From assembly GCA_028015205.1 (NCBI GenBank), contig JAPWFG010000022.1, positions 1,426,001 through 1,490,000 of the forward strand: 64,000 nucleotides of DNA, written 5' to 3'. The stretch comes from Mytilisepta virgata. Taxonomy: Eukaryota > Mollusca > Bivalvia > Mytilida > Mytilidae. A model generated the notes under the pieces. The model was not told where the DNA came from. It made no database searches and worked only from the letters and a program-made list of their open reading frames with translations. Shown here one piece after another: positions 43,774 through 56,333 of this stretch. Positions within the stretch are counted from its first letter, which is position 1. The number at the start of each line of letters is the position of its first letter. A program made the translations under genes and the position numbers.

Positions 43774-45814
43774 GCACATGAAGTTTGTTTTTTTTTTGCT
43801 TTGTTGTTTTTATTTTTAGATTTTAACAATATAAATATATAAAAGGGGTTTACCTACATTAAACAAATCCCAGCCCCGACAAAAACACATATATTTTTTT
43901 TTAAGGAATAAGATACGTCAGAAGAAACTGTATGCATGCACTCCTATACATGTATTTTATTTATACGGTGTATACCTATACCATGCATATTAGGATGAGA
44001 ATTTTACATTCAGGCCCGCCAATTCATTATTATTATTATCTCGTATAGCCTCACATATTTTTAGATCTATGTTTTTAACGAAATATTCCTAGTTTTCTTT
44101 ATATGTAGTCAATTCAAATATTTTTTTTTCTAAACGATTTATATTATATATTGTTTTTGTTAAGTATCCCTACAAATCAATGTTATATATATATAATATA
44201 CTTACCCCATCCCTTGTAAATAACAGTTATGATCCCGCTCAAAATCCACACATCAAAATAGCACCACAAAACACAATTTAATCCTTGGTTATTTTTTTCT
44301 TTTTACCTTAGTCATGTTTAAATTCAGTATTAAAAACACAAATAAATCCTCTATTGAAAGTTACTAAAGCACCACAAAACAAATTGTTTATTTAAGAACA
44401 TTTTCACTTTGACCATATCATAAATCAACAGAATTCTCATCAATAGATTTCAATACATCTCCCTTCCGATCAATCGGATATACCTAAAAGTACATATAAA
44501 CAGGTCACGGGTCACCTCTACCCGGATACATCATTTTAAATATCTCGCCCGCAGGCAACTACATGATCACAATACCAGTTAACCTATATATGACAGATGA
44601 ATCGACAAACTAATGAAATGAACAAATCCCAATTATTGCTGTCATCAGTCAAATTCTTTGAAACATACATCGCTTATACAAAGAAATAGAAACAGGGACA
44701 GAAATTATTACTGGATACATTAAAGACATATAGTTACGGGACAATCTTCTGTTGTCTACTTATTCCCGAACATGGACATGTACTTACAACTTGCTCTTCT
44801 GGTGAGCCGAACCTAAATTCTATACAACTTTATTGTCAGCCAGTCATTATAGTATTCTCTCAATTGCCAAAAAACATACTGATGTCTTGCTTATAGAAGA
44901 TGTATATTAGATATACAAATGTACGTATAAAATACTGATATCTATTTTTTTTCCCATGATTTTTCTTCCATTTTTTATACACATACACTAGGTTGTGATA
45001 GGAGTGGTTCCTCCAAATACTACGTAGTATCATTGGAGTTACCACTGATATCAGTATAGTTACTTCAAATTTCGGCATATGCTACGCAACAATCCTCGGC
45101 ACATCGGAAAAGCCAGCAAGTATCAAAAATCAAAACATATTTAAATGTTGTCTTCAATTATAAAAGGGGAGTACGTGTCTTTGTTCTTCAGACCCCGCAC
45201 AGTGATCCCGAATTGGGTAGGGAATTATGCACCCTGACTACTATATTTTATATTTCAATAAATCGGTGTTGTATCCATCCCTATACCACATGTATTTTAA
45301 TGCCGTCTGGTAGTGTGAGGGCGAGGGAGATAAATCCCTCGCCCTCCCAATACACAGAAACTATTATAGCATTTCCTGAACTTAAACAGATATAACACTG
45401 CCAAAAAGGGGCTACGAAGGGATCCCGTGCGGAGAACTGTATCGAAAAGGGGACCAGATTATACAATCCACTGTATCTGTTATTCTAACATAACAGAACA
45501 CACAGCAACGTAAGTAGTGAACATATGTACAAAAAATAAATTTACAACAAATTTCAAATATATTTGCAACAAATCACAGATTGAAGCATATTCAACACTA
45601 TGTTAAACCCATTCACAAACAACTATTTTCCTCTATCATTTTTCGTCTATACTTGAATTTCACAAAAGTTTTGTATACTAAACTCGCCAAATAATCAGAA
45701 TATTTCCTTAAAAACATTTTTATTTTTCTACAATGGTGAATTTAATCGCCGACATTATGTATAGGGGCGCAATTACTTTATTGTAAGTCGCCTCCCAAAT
45801 CAATTGAAGAAGAA
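43774..45814 (+). other. 3' region of the I/Nimb-like LINE, possibly with further insertions
   Basis: No coding sequence. At about 2 kb it is long for a 3' UTR, so another non-coding repeat may be buried here, perhaps around 44.4-45.5 kb where base composition rises. No terminal repeats or duplications could be matched. The 90-aa-scale frames are chance. Confidence 0.5.
45317..45346. repeat. Perfect 12-bp hairpin
   Basis: GAGGGCGAGGGA (45317-45328) and its exact complement TCCCTCGCCCTC (45335-45346), separated by six bases. It is GC-rich in AT-rich DNA. Confidence 0.85.
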
Positions 45815-45827
45815 GACCTTCAAATGT
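45815..45827. repeat. Target-site duplication, right copy
   Basis: GACCTTCAAATGT, partner of 35897-35909. Confidence 0.88.
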
Positions 45828-46226
45828 TTAAATAATGAATCCCCTTTATATTTGACTGATAAAATTAAGTATATTTCAGAAAGCAATCATATAATTTAAA
45901 GACACTAATTTATATGTCCCAAAATCGAAAACTGAACCGTTTAAAAAGTAATTCCGCTACAAAGAGCCTTTTCAATGGAACAGTCTACCAAGCCCAGTTC
46001 GAAGCAGTAAGAGTTTTGGTACTTTTAAACAAAATCTAAAGGCTTATTTGTTAAATAAGAAATAGGTCTCAATCTTGTGTATTTCCCAAAATGCATTGTA
46101 CTATGCAATTATTTTGACAATATTGTTTATTATTTTGTAATGTTTTTTTATATATGCTTTAAATTGTAAATGAGGGCCTCAGGGAAGATTAGTTTGTACT
46201 AACTGTGCTACCCTCTTCAAATAAAA

Positions 46227-46269
<43 letters not shown>

Positions 46270-46270
46270 T
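45815..46270 (+). mobile_element. CR1/L2-like LINE, 3' part
   Basis: It starts with the right copy of the duplication (45815-45827) and carries the C-terminal RT remnant: TFKCLNNESPLYLTDKIKYI, then a decayed stretch and, in another frame, SPVRSSKSFGTFKQNLKAYL. A 3' UTR (GAGGGCCTCAGGGAAGATTAG) and an (ATT)n tail at about 46228-46270 end the element. Simple (ATT)n tails fit this LINE group. Confidence 0.82.
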
Positions 46271-46963
46271 AGTAATGTATGCCGCAAGAGTTAATACATG
46301 TGTCTGTTAAATAAAAGCTACGTTGTTTGTATTAAAATGTATGAACATATATTGGGGGGGGGGGGGGGGTGTGGGACACTAAAACCATTATTAAAAGTTA
46401 ATTAAATTCTAAGGAAAATAAACGGACGTAGATTTGAATAATAATATCGGTTGAGTTGTCGAATTGTTTTAATAGATAGCTACATTTTTATTGTCTTCAG
46501 TTTACAATTACAGTTATTTAATATTTGGAATACAATGTTTTAAGACTGATGCATGTGGACGGTGTGTAATCTCGGGGTGTCCAATGCTTTACATTCGTTG
46601 TCGTTTTATATTCCTTATTTTTGTTCTTGTAATGCGTATGTATGCGCGTATTTGTGTGTACAGCATGCTGGAAACAAATACCAAACCAAACAAAAAGTTA
46701 CATAACACACCAAATAGATTTATATCAAAGAGGGCAGAAGCAACATATGCTCCCGTAAACACAAAAACGTAAGCAGTTAACATATTTGTAATCGAGAAGT
46801 GATAGAGATGAGATGGCTAACCTTCTATAAAACATCAAGCCACGTTTAACGTGGTTGATAAACAGTTACAGACCCCAAGTATGCTTAGAAGAGAGATATC
46901 TGATCTCATAGTGTAGCACAATTTTTCATAAATGAAAGAACCTGCTTCAACGTCTGTTCATAT
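46271..46963. other. No gene recognised
   Basis: AT-rich spacer with a G16 tract at 46354-46369. The overlapping frames on both strands at 46491-46783 have no recognisable domain. Confidence 0.55.
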
Positions 46964-47054
46964 CTATTTTTCAATGGAAGACACGTAACACTTGTCCTGG
47001 TAGTGATCCCATCTATGCCGACATCTTTCGTCATCAGTTACAATTAATAATTGT
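46964..47054 (-). pseudogene. C-type lectin-like N-terminal exon fragment
   Basis: After an acceptor-like TTCTTTGTTCTTCCAG (ending 47055) the frame reads TDDERCRHRWDHYQDKCYVS before a stop at 46966-46964. The spacing C-x3-W-x2-Y-x4-CY is the usual opening of a C-type lectin domain. The stop soon after the CY pair, with no donor in frame, suggests a pseudogene or an isolated exon copy. The match is short, so this is tentative. Confidence 0.33.
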
Positions 47055-47639
47055 CTGGAAGAACAAAGAAAATTCCTGTTAATCAAGATATATACAGAAG
47101 TAATACTGTCACAAGTCACATTGTTTTTATGCATGTTCTAAATTATTCTATTGTTTATTTTTTGGTTGTAGACCTATTATATGAAAAACTATTTTTAATT
47201 TGGTTTTGTGTTTTTTTTTTCACGGACCTTCGAAACCATTCTTTCATTGGTTTTGTGAATTGTCGTTTAAAATGGGTGATTGCAACATCACCCCTCTTAA
47301 ATGCTATATTTTACTATGCTTAATGCTATTGGTTGGGTTTGTACAATGAACCGGGATGCCTTAGAGGAAATTATATTTAACTCATTGTTAACTAATGTTT
47401 TTTTTTAAAAAAATTTCTTTATATTTGTCAATAACTGACCTTTTGTTACAATACTGTTGATCTATGTTCGGCTAATTTCGTTTACAGCCAATGCTACGAT
47501 TTTGTAGGAAGTTGAGAATAGTGCTTAGTTTCCTTGTTATGGTCCTCAGAACAAGTATCCGTGCTATATTAAATGTAAGTAATACAATTGTTTGATACCA
47601 AAATCATGATAATCAACAAACCAGGAAGAAATATCATCA

Positions 47640-48720
47640 CTTATAAATTGAATTTTATAGGTTATAATATAGAAAAATGTACTGAATATAAATATCTAGG
47701 CATGGCGTATTTTCAAATCTTCTGGTGTATATACCTCATAATCAATTAATCTATTAATAAAAAAGCACCCAAGCCATGTTTTGTATGAAAGTATTGTCAT
47801 CTTATAATTACATTCGTCTTAAGCTTTTTGACTTGTTTGTCAGACCTTTTCTACTGTAGATAAATATGGTATCTTACTATCATTAAAAATGACAATAAAC
47901 ATGAGTTTTTTGCAATGTCATAGGTTAAAGTGCAGATCAATTGCTAAAAGCACACTCAACGTGAATAAAGCTGCTGTAAATTATGCAGTCTTGGTGGATG
48001 CAGGGATGTATCCCATTGTTAATAATGGTTTAAAAGCTGCAGTTGGATTCTGACTCCATTTTGTTAATTCAAAGGATTCACCTTTGAATGATACTTATAG
48101 GTTAAACATAACCTTAACAGATGGATTTGCTACATTATTTTACACATTTATTAACGAAACTAAATTTTATACATGTTTGGGAAAACCAAAATACTTTCTC
48201 AAAAAAGCTTCTACTGAACGTTTGTTACAATAAGTTAACTGAAAACTATGTTCACTATTGGAAAGAATGTTTAAATAATACAAATCCTAAGCATGGGAAT
48301 AAGTTAAGAACTTACAAATTTAATCAAAATGTAAGTAGACAAAATTGTTACTGACATAGATAAGAATATCATAAAATTAATGATATCGATAAGAAACGGC
48401 CGTTTATCTGTTAAACATGGGAGGTTTAAAAAAGAGCCTTTTAAAATACAATATGTGAACTTTGTGATAAAGATGTCGAAGATGAGTATCACTTTACAAT
48501 TGTGTTCCCATCATTGAAAAATATCGGAGATAATTTTTTCTTAAATATAGGAAATATTGTCTTTGACTTTGATACCATGAGTAACAGAGAAAAAATTATA
48601 TTATATAATATAATATATATAGTTTCTCCTTCGTAAACGGAAACTTCATTTCGGGACACCCCAGGTGGAATAAGACCGATAACGGTAATTTGGATAGTAG
48701 TGTCCAACATAGGCATGGCA
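47640..48720 (+). pseudogene. Relic of a LINE reverse-transcriptase C-terminal region
   Basis: Across frames: FIGYNIEKCTEYKYLGM near 47650-47705, NKAAVNYAVLVDAGMYPIVN (47965-48025), YVHYWKECLNNTNPKHGN (48250-48300), EPFKIQYVN and the remains of a C/H finger near 48460-48510. It resembles the relic at 8930-9850 in order and style. Heavily mutated. Confidence 0.5.
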
Positions 48721-49462
48721 GTATGTCAACTTTGTGAAAAGATTTAAGTTCAAACTTTGTCCTTTTACACGATTTAGCTTAATAGTTGAATTAACAGCAA
48801 AGTCCCTGTGAGAAACGTTATTGACTTTTCACGGCGATATATAGGGTATTCATTTTCAGAGCCCCTGTACAGATTTTCCAGAGAGCCACAACTACGGAAT
48901 AGGCATTAGTATTTGAAAATAACCTTAATAACATCAACAATGAAATTGGTAATTTAATTTAACTTGGTAAATGGCAGAATTTGCATTTCCAAAAGTAAGA
49001 TGGGGTTATGTGTTTCTGTTTTTAACAGTATATATCAACAGATATAATTTAAAATCTTGCTGAATAGGAATAAACATTTCAAAGGAGGTTCTCGTGGGCA
49101 AATTGTCTGGTATTAACACTGGACAGAGTACAAATATAGTTATACTTCCGGATTCTGTATAATTATTACATGTAATTAATATTCTATGCAAAATGTCACG
49201 TTCGAAAGCCATATATATATGTATATTGCCATTAGGGCGCAAAACGTAAACTATTGAAAGCCGAAACAATAAGCAAACATTTTGATTAAAATGCGACAGA
49301 CACAGGTTTTTACAGTCATTTTTTCTGTCAGAAGTAATTAATTTGCTCGCAACAAAGAAGAATAAATATTTGCTTTCCAGTGAGGCCAAAGCTGTACCTT
49401 TCCTCGGAAAAATTGAAATAACGCTACACGACCCATCTGCTTATGAAAATTAAATAAATACA
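48721..49462. other. No gene recognised
   Basis: AT-rich. The 127-codon minus-strand frame at 49006-49389 shows no family features or splice signals I would trust. Confidence 0.5.
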
Positions 49463-49477
49463 CACAACTCTGATGTT
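49463..49477. repeat. Target-site duplication of the Tx1/L1-like LINE, left copy
   Basis: CACAACTCTGATGTT, identical to 57322-57336. It is followed at once by a T-rich run, the poly-A tail of the minus-strand element. Confidence 0.9.
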
Positions 49478-49659
49478 TTTTTTTTGTATTTTTTTATTTT
49501 TCAAAATGAACAGAATTTGAACATCAAACATTGTAAAAACTATGGGCACATGTAACAGTCAATATAGCATTCATGTAATATATAAACATTATGAAAACCT
49601 TTTATAAGTTCAAATTCATGATTTTAAGTTTTTAAATATATAAGATAATAATAAAATTA

Positions 49660-52600
49660 ACCACTAAGTGCTGCTTCCAGAATTTGCCATTTTTGTTCTA
49701 TCTTATAGTTATGTGCTGGGGTACTGAAAATAGCTGACAACTTTTCTATCTTAACAGAGTATTTAAGAAATTCTAATCCACCTTTAAATGAAAGGTTTTC
49801 ACCTTTGCATTTACACATATATATATATAGTATTTCAAAATTATATCAACAATATAGAATTAACTGTACAGTTAAGGAAGTCTATACAATTTATACCTAA
49901 AATAATTTCCTTAACCCTAACAGGCAAACATATGTTAAAATTGTTAAGAAAACTTTCAAATTGTAACCAAAAATTTTTTACTTTATTACATTCCCAAAAG
50001 ATATGAAGCAATGTTTCTTTAGTCTCATTACAACAAGTACAGAGTTCTGTTTCCTTTAGACCACATTTATACAAAAAGGAATTGCAGCGGAGGATTCTAT
50101 GAAACAATTTATATTGAAAACTTTGCAACCTGCAATCTTTTGTTATTTGGAAAAGATTCTGGAAAGCAAAGTCCCAAATATCATGTTCGATATTTAGTTC
50201 AAATTCCCATTTATTCTGGATATTAATAGGGCTTTCTTTTATGTTTTAAATATATAATTCATAAAAGTATTTACTCAATTTTGAGTCCTTTTTAATTTTG
50301 GCCACTAAGTTTACTGTTACCAATAATCTTCTTTTTCCAATCTTGCGGGATAGCTGATAAAATACTATTATAATATAAGAAATTTGTTTTAAAATTATAT
50401 TGATGTTGCAATTCCTCACATGTATAAAAACTCCCATTCTCGGATATCAGGTCATTTATGAAAAAAATATTATTTTTACACCATGTTTTTTGTTGACACA
50501 TGTTTCCATCTATTTTAATATGTGGATTGAGCCATATGGATTGACTTAAAACTTCAGAACCATCAATAATTTCATCTTTTTTATTTTTAGGTTTTGCATA
50601 ATTAAGTAGAATATCTTTCCAAAAAGGATTCAGTTTTTTAGCCAAAATGTCCAAACCATCATTTTCATAAAATAATATTTTGTCCCCACCCCAATTTTGT
50701 ACTTTGCTCAACAGCAAAGTTTTCCAAGGAGAATGATTATGAGGATCTAAAAATTTATGTAGCCATGTCATCTTTAAAGCATAACAAAAGGAATGTATAT
50801 GTTGCATTTTCAAACCTCCATCTGAATAATCATTAATAAGAATATTTCTCTTAATCTTGTCTTTTTTATCATTCCATAAAAAGTTATAGAAAATATTTTC
50901 TATCTCTTTGAAAAAAAGATCTGGGGGTTATAGTATAGGAAGGGCTAATGTTTTTATGACAGTAATTTTCCCAATGTATGTAAGATTTCTGTATGACCAT
51001 GAATTTAATATATTCTTAACACTATTAACCTTCTCTGTGAAATTTTGTGCAGTTTTGTCATGTTTTGATAGGTCATAGCTAATACCCAATAACTTAAATT
51101 TCCCTGATGTATTCCAAGCTAGTTTTTTTTTCTGGTAAAATGCTTTTCTTGACAGTTTACTTTAGTTCCAATCCATATGGCTTCTGTTTTATCAAGGTTA
51201 ACTCTCAGACCAGCACATTCAGAAATTTTTTCAAATATTTTCAAACTGTTCTCCAGGGATACTGGATTGTCATCCAAGATCAAAGACGAGTCATCTGCAT
51301 ATTGGCTTAGTAAATATTCTGAATCACAAATATTAATACCATTTATATTTTGATCGGCTTTGATGGCAGCACTCAACAACTCAAGGACAAGTATAAATAA
51401 ATAGGGGGATAGGGGATCCCCTTGGCGGACCCCCCATTCTAACTTTAAAAACTCAGAAACATGCCCATTATAACACACTGCACTAGTAATATCTGTATAA
51501 AAGGTTTTTATCCACTTTTTAAAAGTTGGACCAAAACCATAAAATTCTAATGTTTTTTCAATAAAGGACCACTCAATAGTATCAAAGGCTTTCTCAAAAT
51601 CAACTAACACCAAAAGTCCTGGAATATTGTCCTCTTCTAATTTATCTAATAAATCAAGAAGTAATCTTGTACATTCTCCAATATATCGCCCTTTAAGAAA
51701 TCCCTTTTGGGTTTCACTGATATTATTTACCAATAACGGTTTCAGTCTATTTGCGATGCAAGAAGAAGCTATTTTTTAAGTCTACACATAAGAGTGTTAT
51801 TGGACGCCAATTTTTCAATAAATATTTTGGTTTTCCATCTTTTAGGATACATGTTATTAACCACTGTCGCTGGCTTATAGAAAACTTACCAGTGTCAATG
51901 CTCTCATTCAGGCACCTCAAAAGAGGAAATTTTATATCATTCCAAAAGAATTTGTAAAATTCCACAGTAAATCCATCAATGCCTGGTGACTTTAAGTTTT
52001 TCATATTTTTTAAAGAAGAGAGACACTCATGAAGGTTAAGTGACCCTCACACGAGTCAACCTCCTCTTTTGTAGGTTTTTGTATAAAGTTATTATCTTCA
52101 TTCAGGAATATACTTGAATGTGATTCATTGAAGACAGGATTAGAACTGGTATATACATTTTTATAAAAAAAAGATTTTGTTCTGCAAGGATTGTATCCTG
52201 ATCTAATATTTCTGAATTGTCATTTGCGATAAGTTTTGGAATGGGTTTTTCAATGTAATGTTTTTTTTCTAAATTACAAAAATAACGTGTACACTTTTCC
52301 CCTTCTATTTGCCATTTAGCTTTAGCTCTAGTAATTATGTCATGGACTTTATCTTCCCTCAAGATTTTTAGTTCTGTTTCAGTTTTTTCTATTTCATCCT
52401 TTACATCATTTGAAGGATTAATTATTAAATTTTCATTTAACTGCAATAATTTATTATATAAATCTTTTTCTAATTTACTTTGTTCTTTTTTTTAAAGGAT
52501 GAGATAGAAATTGCTGATCCCCTAATTTTCATCTTAATCATCTCCCATAATAGTTGATTACTAATACTGAATAGTATATTACTAATACTGAATGTATATT

Positions 52601-53394
52601 TTCTTTCACCTTTTTAATAAATTGTTCATCTTTTAAAAGACTATTATTGAACTTCCATGTCCCCCTACCTCTCGACTGATTTACAAATTTTAAAGCCAAT
52701 GATATTGGAGAATGATCAGACCTATAACTTATTTCTATGTCGCATGACTGGACAAAATCTGCAATATCAGATGTAACAAGAAAATAATCTAATCGACTCT
52801 GTTTATTATTAGGACCTCTCAAAGAGAATCGACAAGAGTCAGGATGCTGTTCTCGCCATACATCTATTAAGTCAAGATCATTCATCAGTTGTTTGATACG
52901 AAGTTGAGATTTTGGATTATTTTCGCCTTTATAATTTACCGTGTCTAATTTATAATCTTGAACCACATTCCAATCACCAGCTAAAATGGCTGATGAATTG
53001 TCAAATAAATTAATTTTATTACCAAGTGTATCAAAAAAAGAAGGGCTATTCTCATTTGGACCATATACTGCAACTAGTGTCATTTTATATATCCACTGAT
53101 AATTACATTTAAAATGATGTAGTTACCAGAGTCATCTATAAATTCATTTATAATCTTCAATTCAAATGAGTTCTTAAATAGTATAGCAACACCACGGCAT
53201 GTACTGGAAAGAGATCTAAACCTACCAACATATCCCCATTCACTAAGCCACTGTTTCTCTTTAGATGGTGAACAATGTGTATCTATTAAAAAAAGTATAT
53301 CATATTTTTCCTTATATTTGGAAAAAATATCAATACGCTTGACATTATTGCTCAGACCCCTGCAGTTTACAGATGGTATTTTAATTGATGACAT
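49660..53394 (-). pseudogene. ORF2 of the Tx1/L1-like LINE (endonuclease, RT, Cys finger)
   Basis: Start MSSIKIPSVNCRGLSNNVKR (53394). Endonuclease boxes: LFLIDTHC where a Glu would be usual, AGDWNVV, SRLDYFLVTSD and RSDHSPISLAL. RT boxes: LKSPGIDGFTVEFYKFFW, WRPITLL, QKGFLKGRYIGECTRLLL, VDFEKAFDTIEWSF, WGVRQGDPLSPYLFIL and catalytic QYADDSSLIL (about 51297). The distal part (50813-49841) includes CTCCNETKETLLHIFWEC, a C-x2-C...H-x4-C finger. Frame breaks lie near 53085, 52530, 52100, 52005-51745, 51115-50815 and 50280-50130. Confidence 0.87.
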
Positions 53395-54289
53395 TTGTAA
53401 TAAAAAAAATAGTTTACATATATGCATATTAAAATACAAATATAATGGACAAAATATTTCAATAGATATTTCATGTATGTAAATTAGATTTACAGTATTT
53501 TTCTGGAAGCAGCATACATTCATATATTGAAACGGGTTTAAGATTATTTTGATTTCTATATTTGAGCTATGACATGTATCAACAATATAAAACAATGCTA
53601 TCAGTACAAACTGTTCATATAATTTATTAGTAAAGAAGAAAAAAAAACAAAGCACACACATGTAAATACCCAAGAAATGTAGAAGGATAAGAAAGCTTTT
53701 GGTTATCAAATATTTTTGCGAGAAATTGAAAAACAAAAACAAAGGAAAAAAAAATTCCCAAAGAACATAGAACTAAGCAAATATTTTAATCAAAACAAGA
53801 AAATAGGTCTAGTTCAATAAATTTAATTTGCTTGAAAAAAGTCTTGTGTGTCAATTTAAAGAGAAGAACCGACATAAAGTTGTGTATAAAGAGTTGTAAA
53901 TTCATTGTACATAACTGGACTAAAAATTTTGGATAGCAATTTTTAGAAAAGACATATTGATGACCAATTTTCAAAAACCGATTAAATACTTTCAACTCAA
54001 TTAATAAAGTGACAATGCATCCCTTACATTATTACTAATATACCAATGTAGTGGACTTTCAATTGAAACTGAAAGTACATGTACATTTAATGAAAATATT
54101 TACATATTTTTGCATTTGGGTCGTTTGGCCACGTTTTTTTTTTCAGAATCGTGGCATTTTATTGTAATTTATAATATATATTTTTTCAACCGTAATATTT
54201 TCAACTACTATGAGTTACATTGAGAAGGGATCGGGTTAGTTGCAATACCTTATTACATTTAAAGTTATCATGTGTGCGTTTAAGCGAGG

Positions 54290-54298
54290 TCATGGATG
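54290..54298. repeat. Target-site duplication of the nested CR1-like LINE, left copy
   Basis: TCATGGATG, repeated at 55940-55948 directly after the (TTATC)n tail of the nested element. Confidence 0.7.
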
Positions 54299-55939
54299 TT
54301 AGACCACACTACTTAGACTTTTAGAGGATTAGAGAGAGGCCCTTGATAAAAATCATTACATAGCCGCAGTTTTAATGGACCTCTCCAAAGTTTTTGATTG
54401 CTTACCCCATGAAATTTTACTGGACAAACTATCCTTTTATGGCGTTTCTTCTCATTCGGTGTCCCTTTTAAAATCATATTTATCAAATAGAAAACAACAA
54501 ATAAATGTTGGCAACATACTAAGTAGTTGGGCTGATATCCAGAAAGGTGTTCCACAGGGCTCTATTCTTGGACCTATCTTGTTTAACGTTTTTATAAACG
54601 ATATTTTTTATTCTATTAAGCAGAGCTCATTGTATAACTATGCAGATGATAACACAGTATCGTTCTGTAGTCCTGATTTTGACAAGCTCATATCTACATT
54701 AGAAGATGAATCCAAACAATTGATTGAATGGTTTACATTTAATAAAATGCAAGCTAATCCTGACAAATTCAAGGTGTTAGCAGTTGGCAAAAAAAAAACT
54801 TTTGAGAAGAGCCCATCAATACATATTCAAAATTCTAATTTGTCTTGTGAAACTGTGGTAAAATTGTTGGGCATTGACATTGACTACCAGTTAAATTTTG
54901 ATTTACATATTATTAATTTGTGTAGAAAGGCATCTCAGCAGCTAAATATTTTGAAACGTTTAGGACCTTTTCTTTCCAAATTAAATAAACTCACTATATT
55001 TCATACTTTTATATTGAGTAACTTTAATTTCTGCCCTTTAGCTTGGCATTTTTGCACTGAAAAAAACCCACAAAATTAGAAAAAGTGCAAGAAAGAGCAC
55101 TCCGGTTTGTGTATGACGACTACAACTCCACACATCTACAACTTGTGGATAAGGCTAAGGTGTCAACTCTTCTGGTGCGCAGAATCAGGACTATGGTATT
55201 AGAAAGTTTTAAGATTATAAATAATATTGCTCCTTCATGTTTGAACAGTCTTCTAAAAGTTAAATCTACCAAATCTACTCCTTTAGATACAGTAATATAT
55301 TAGATGTTTCCAGGGTAAGAACATCTACTTATGGTAAAAAATCGTTTAAATATGCTGCAGCTACACTGTGGAACAGTCTTCCGGACCATTTTAGGACAGA
55401 AAAAAGTTTTTCTCAATTTAAAAACTTGATTCAGTCCTGGAATGGTTCCAAATGTCGCTGTTATGCATGCATTTGATTTCTAAGTGTTTGCTATTATACT
55501 GTCAGCTCTGCAACTCATTTTTTAGTTTTACTTTGTCTAGTATTATAGTGCTTTCTAAACATATTTATTAACTCAAAATTTTTTTAGCTTATATAAATTG
55601 CTTTGCTATCTAGTGCTTATTTTTAAGATTTTCGATTTTTACCGCTGCTGACATGCTGTCAGGTGACCCTTAGAGGCGTTTGCCACATGAGCTGCTGATT
55701 TTTTCTGTCAATACACTTCTATTTATTTTTTAACGAATATATAAATTTTTATATAAGATTGCTAGAGATCTGTAATTTTGTTTGATGCATGGCTTTATTT
55801 AGAATGTTTTATATGTGCATGATGCTTTGTTTTATTTGTTTTGTATACGTTTTTATATTCGGTAAAAAGCTCACCAGAGCTTATGTTTATTTGTTTTTAT
55901 ACCATGCCGAATCAAAATAAGTTTTCTTATCTTATCTTA
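54299..55939 (+). mobile_element. 5'-truncated CR1-like LINE nested in the Tx1/L1-like LINE
   Basis: It enters in mid-RT (TTLLRLLED-type sequence at about 54303) and runs to a 3' UTR (AAAAGCTCACCAGAGCTTATG, with a small AGCTC hairpin) and a (TTATC)n tail. The 9-bp duplication TCATGGATG flanks it. It is younger than its host element and has mostly open RT. Confidence 0.82.
54375..55303 (+). pseudogene. Reverse transcriptase of the nested CR1-like LINE
   Basis: MDLSKVFDCLPHEILLDKLS, VPQGSILGPILFNVFINDIF, catalytic YNYADDNTVSF (about 54637), NPDKFKVLAVGKKKTF, VKLLGIDIDYQLNFDLHI, LGPFLSKLNKLTIFHTFIL. A shift near 55078 leads into LQERALRFVYDDYNSTHLQL, and a second near 55303 into RTSTYGKKSFKYAAATLWN. 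Only the 3' two-thirds of RT is present, so no activity is expected. Confidence 0.85.
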
Positions 55940-55948
55940 TCATGGATG
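55940..55948. repeat. Target-site duplication of the nested CR1-like LINE, right copy
   Basis: TCATGGATG, partner of 54290-54298. Confidence 0.7.
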
Positions 55949-56333
55949 CAAAATGAACTATTTGATCACTTGATATTTCAATGCCGGATGTATTCATGGG
56001 TAAGTTAAACACTCCGGATCCGGACAAAACCAATAATAATTCCGACTAATTTAATCGAACATCATTAATGTACAAAAAAGAAATGCAAATGAAAACATTT
56101 TTTTTAAACCCCAGAAAAGAAAAAAGATACAAATACAAATTATATTTTATTACGTCATTTGTTTCAAAAATATTATTTTCCACGAAGTTTCTGCTCTATA
56201 CTGTCAAATATATCAAATTGGTGTGTCTTTCCTTCTTCGTCAGTGGCATAAATGTGCCCATTGAAAACCAGCCGCTGGTTATATTTTCATTTAAATACAG
56301 ACGATTTAACAGTCCCTGATTTAATTTCATAAT

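Larger units (their letters stand above)
35910..45814 (+). mobile_element. I/Nimb-like LINE with RNase H, inserted into the older LINE
   Basis: Gag-like ORF1 with zinc knuckles, then AP endonuclease, RT and RNase H in the order typical of the I superfamily. It is bounded by the 13-bp duplication and has a GAAGAAGAA tail just before 45815. The first ATG of its own is at 35912, only two bases from the left end, so a little of the 5' end may be missing. It is itself split by the insertion at 38178-41012. Frameshifts near 36407, 37610, 41775, 42490 and 42980 make it inactive. Confidence 0.85.

Noticed and set aside
44620..44660. ACTGATGACAGC on the minus strand as a hammerhead core
   Set aside because: No stem II or GAAA follows.
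47025..47050. CTGATGACGAAAG on the minus strand as a hammerhead core
   Set aside because: The two core boxes are adjacent with no room for stem II. The stretch reads instead as a lectin-like exon.
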